Below, piece after piece: positions 62,524-64,000 of a stretch of 64,000 nt of DNA (positions are counted from its first letter, which is position 1; each line of letters opens with the position of its first letter). The notes below the pieces were generated by a model that worked only from the letters and a program-made list of their open reading frames with translations, did not search any database and was not told where the DNA came from. Position numbers and translations under genes: made by a program. The DNA lies in contig NZ_CP031834.1 of the NCBI RefSeq assembly GCF_003590645.1, positions 4,154,501 to 4,218,500 on the forward strand, given 5' to 3'. The DNA comes from Mesorhizobium sp. DCY119 (GTDB lineage Bacteria > Pseudomonadota > Alphaproteobacteria > Rhizobiales > Rhizobiaceae).

Positions 62524-64000
62524 TTAGAAATAGCGGCGGCGCGCGCGTGATGTGGCGAGCTCTTCCACGGCCTGACGGAAGTCGCGCAGGCTGGCGCGGA
62601 TTTCCTCGATGGGCGGCTGATGGGCCGCGGGGTCCGGCATCTGCTGGGCTGCTGGTGCGGACGCGGGCTGGAATGCCCCCGGCATCGGCTGATATGCGGG
62701 CTGTGCTGCCGGCTGAGGCTGAACCGGCATTTGCTGTTCGAATACAGGCGCTTGCGGAGGATAGGGATAATAGCCCTGGGGATGCAGCGGCTGATACATC
62801 TGCGCGGGTGCCTGCGGATAGGGCGTTGGCTGTGGCGCGTAAGTCATCGGCTGCGGCGCGGGCTGCACCGGCGGCTGCGCGTACTGCCCGGTATAAGGAT
62901 GCGGCGCCGGCTGCTGCGGATAGGCTTGCGGCTGAGGCGTCGGCTGGACGAAAGGCGGCACCGCAGCCTGCTGATAGGTCACAGGCGCCTGAACCGGCTG
63001 TGGGGCATGATAAGTCGGATAGCCGGCGGCGGAATTTTGCCTCGGGTCTGTCTCCGGATAGGAAGGCTGCTGCCGCATTGGAGCCGGCTGCGGAACTGCC
63101 TGTTCCGGGACGGAATATGCGCCGGCGTGCACAGCAGTTTCGCGTGCGAAGGCGGGTTCGCCAAACGCGGAGGATGCGGCTTGTGGGGCCGGCTGGTATG
63201 GACGCTGCGCTGGCTCGCGGTTGGCCGGGGGGACATCCAGCGGTGCAGCACTGCGCTTGCGTGGATTGCGCCGGCGACGGCGATCGTCGGCGGTATCGCG
63301 CAGGCTTTCATAAGCACCGCGCATGCCGCCCAGCCCGATGCCCGCCAGGAAACCGAGGATGGTGCTGGCGATCGTTATCGTCGAGCGTGACGGCCCATTG
63401 GCCTGCAACGGCGCATATGCGACCGAAATCACGCTCATATTGGCCGTATTGATGTCCCTCTGCTCGCCGGTTTCGCGGGCGCGCAGCAGGAAGGATTCGT
63501 AGACGGCGCGCTTGGCGGTCGCCTCACGCTCCAGTTCGCGGAGGGTTACGAGTTCGCTGCTGACGCTGCCCGAACGCACCTTGAGCTGGGCGAGCCGCGA
63601 CGACAGTTCCTGTTCAAGCTGCACGGCGCGCTTCAGTTCTGTCTGAACCGAGGAGACGATGCGGCGCAGTTCGGCGGCGATCTGGTCGCGCGCGCCGGCA
63701 AGCTGGCCTTCGACCGCCTGGCGCTGCGGATGGCGCGGCCCGAGCTTGACGGCAAGACGGTCGGCCTCGCCCTTCAGCGTCGAATATTGCGAGCGCAGTT
63801 CGGTCATGCTCGCCGACGCCATTTCTTCCGGCAGCACGCCACCGAGAACGGAATCGACATTGACGTTCCTGGTGGAGGCGGCCCTGGCATTGAGTTCCAG
63901 TGTGCGGGCACGCGCGATCGAAAGCTGTTCGTTGAGCTTCAGGATTTCATCGTCGCTGATCAGGCGGCCCTGCGCATCGATCAGATCATTCTCGGCCTTG
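62524..64000 (-). CDS. ExoP/Wzz-like polysaccharide chain-length protein with Pro/Gln-rich tail, 5' cut by window edge
   Basis: The frame is open from the right window edge, so the N-terminus is missing; about 491 residues remain. Visible parts: a long coiled-coil region (to about residue 200 of the fragment), a GNVR-like segment LERE...RAVYESFLLRARETGEQ, a second membrane helix (STITIASTILGFLAGIGLGG), then a 240-residue cytoplasmic tail rich in Pro, Gln, Ala and Tyr, ending in a short conserved-looking ASLRDFRQAVEELATSRARRRYF. There is no tyrosine-kinase Walker motif in the tail, unlike full-length ExoP/Wzc. It probably controls chain length or export of an exopolysaccharide. Confidence 0.82.
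   Translation of the reverse strand, partial: KAENDLIDAQGRLISDDEILKLNEQLSIARARTLELNARAASTRNVNVDSVLGGVLPEEMASASMTELRSQYSTLKGEADRLAVKLGPRHPQRQAVEGQLAGARDQIAAELRRIVSSVQTELKRAVQLEQELSSRLAQLKVRSGSVSSELVTLRELEREATAKRAVYESFLLRARETGEQRDINTANMSVISVAYAPLQANGPSRSTITIASTILGFLAGIGLGGMRGAYESLRDTADDRRRRRNPRKRSAAPLDVPPANREPAQRPYQPAPQAASSAFGEPAFARETAVHAGAYSVPEQAVPQPAPMRQQPSYPETDPRQNSAAGYPTYHAPQPVQAPVTYQQAAVPPFVQPTPQPQAYPQQPAPHPYTGQYAQPPVQPAPQPMTYAPQPTPYPQAPAQMYQPLHPQGYYPYPPQAPVFEQQMPVQPQPAAQPAYQPMPGAFQPASAPAAQQMPDPAAHQPPIEEIRASLRDFRQAVEELATSRARRRYF

Overview
The window is high-GC chromosomal DNA of an alphaproteobacterium, most likely order Hyphomicrobiales (Rhizobiales), close to Mesorhizobium/Phyllobacteriaceae. 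The signs are: a tRNA-His with G1-U72 and A73 instead of the G-1/C73 identity pair, an Irr-type iron control element, a PleC/DivJ/PdhS-like cell-cycle kinase, a plant-type glutamate-cysteine ligase, DUF1127 and phasin proteins, a zwf-pgl-edd Entner-Doudoroff operon, and several families of rhizobial intergenic palindromes. No rRNA, IS element, prophage, integrase or CRISPR array is visible. Nearly all of the window looks like core or stable accessory chromosome. All gene calls are read from the sequence by motif and family recognition; no database search was run.

Layout. 1-5 kb: FCD-type regulator (5' cut) with L-lactate dehydrogenase lldD, a metallophosphoesterase, an unknown protein, a tiny exported peptide, a glutamine-amidotransferase-like protein, and a protein with an Ada-like cysteine pattern. 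5-10 kb: rsmE, a GNAT, gshA, a DUF937 repeat protein, a hicAB toxin-antitoxin pair, a DUF1127 protein. 10-16 kb: LysR regulator, zinc alcohol dehydrogenase, DMT exporter, xseA, two small proteins, tRNA-His. 16-21 kb: phasin with a recognisable promoter/operator, a 1,200-residue PAS histidine kinase, a small membrane protein, a GNAT. 21-31 kb: ferric iron uptake genes fbpA-fbpB behind an Irr box, a heme peroxidase, acetoacetyl-CoA synthetase, an AsmA-like protein.

31-37 kb is one polyamine block on the minus strand: a PuuA-type glutamine synthetase, then the potF-G-H-I ABC transporter. 37-43 kb: a DMT transporter, a small protein divergent from a LysR regulator, an FMN reductase-MFS exporter pair behind a near-perfect SoxR box, and parDE. 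42-46 kb is the glyoxylate locus: a RamB/ScfR-like regulator, a small membrane protein, and aceA preceded by repeated TTTACAA boxes. 46-50 kb: a degenerate receiver protein, a second PuuA-type glutamine synthetase, a PuuB-like oxidoreductase, and an Omp25/31-type barrel protein.

50.2-51.2 kb has no convincing gene; it holds a composite repeat element with a 14-bp minisatellite and a run of six hairpins. 51-64 kb: cell-wall hydrolase lipoprotein, an SDR plus aldehyde dehydrogenase pair, zwf-pgl-edd, a MarR regulator divergent from an SDR across a shared palindrome, a GlxA-type AraC regulator, folD, and an ExoP/Wzz-like protein cut by the right edge.

Taken together the genes describe an aerobic heterotroph using lactate, C2/fatty acid/acetoacetate carbon (lldD, aceA, acetoacetyl-CoA synthetase), PHB storage (phasin), sugar acids through Entner-Doudoroff, and polyamines as nitrogen source. 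The most informative new observations are regulatory sites (SoxR box, Irr box, PhaR-like repeats, MarR palindrome, TTTACAA boxes, zwf inverted repeat). I did not find a convincing wholly new multi-gene system.
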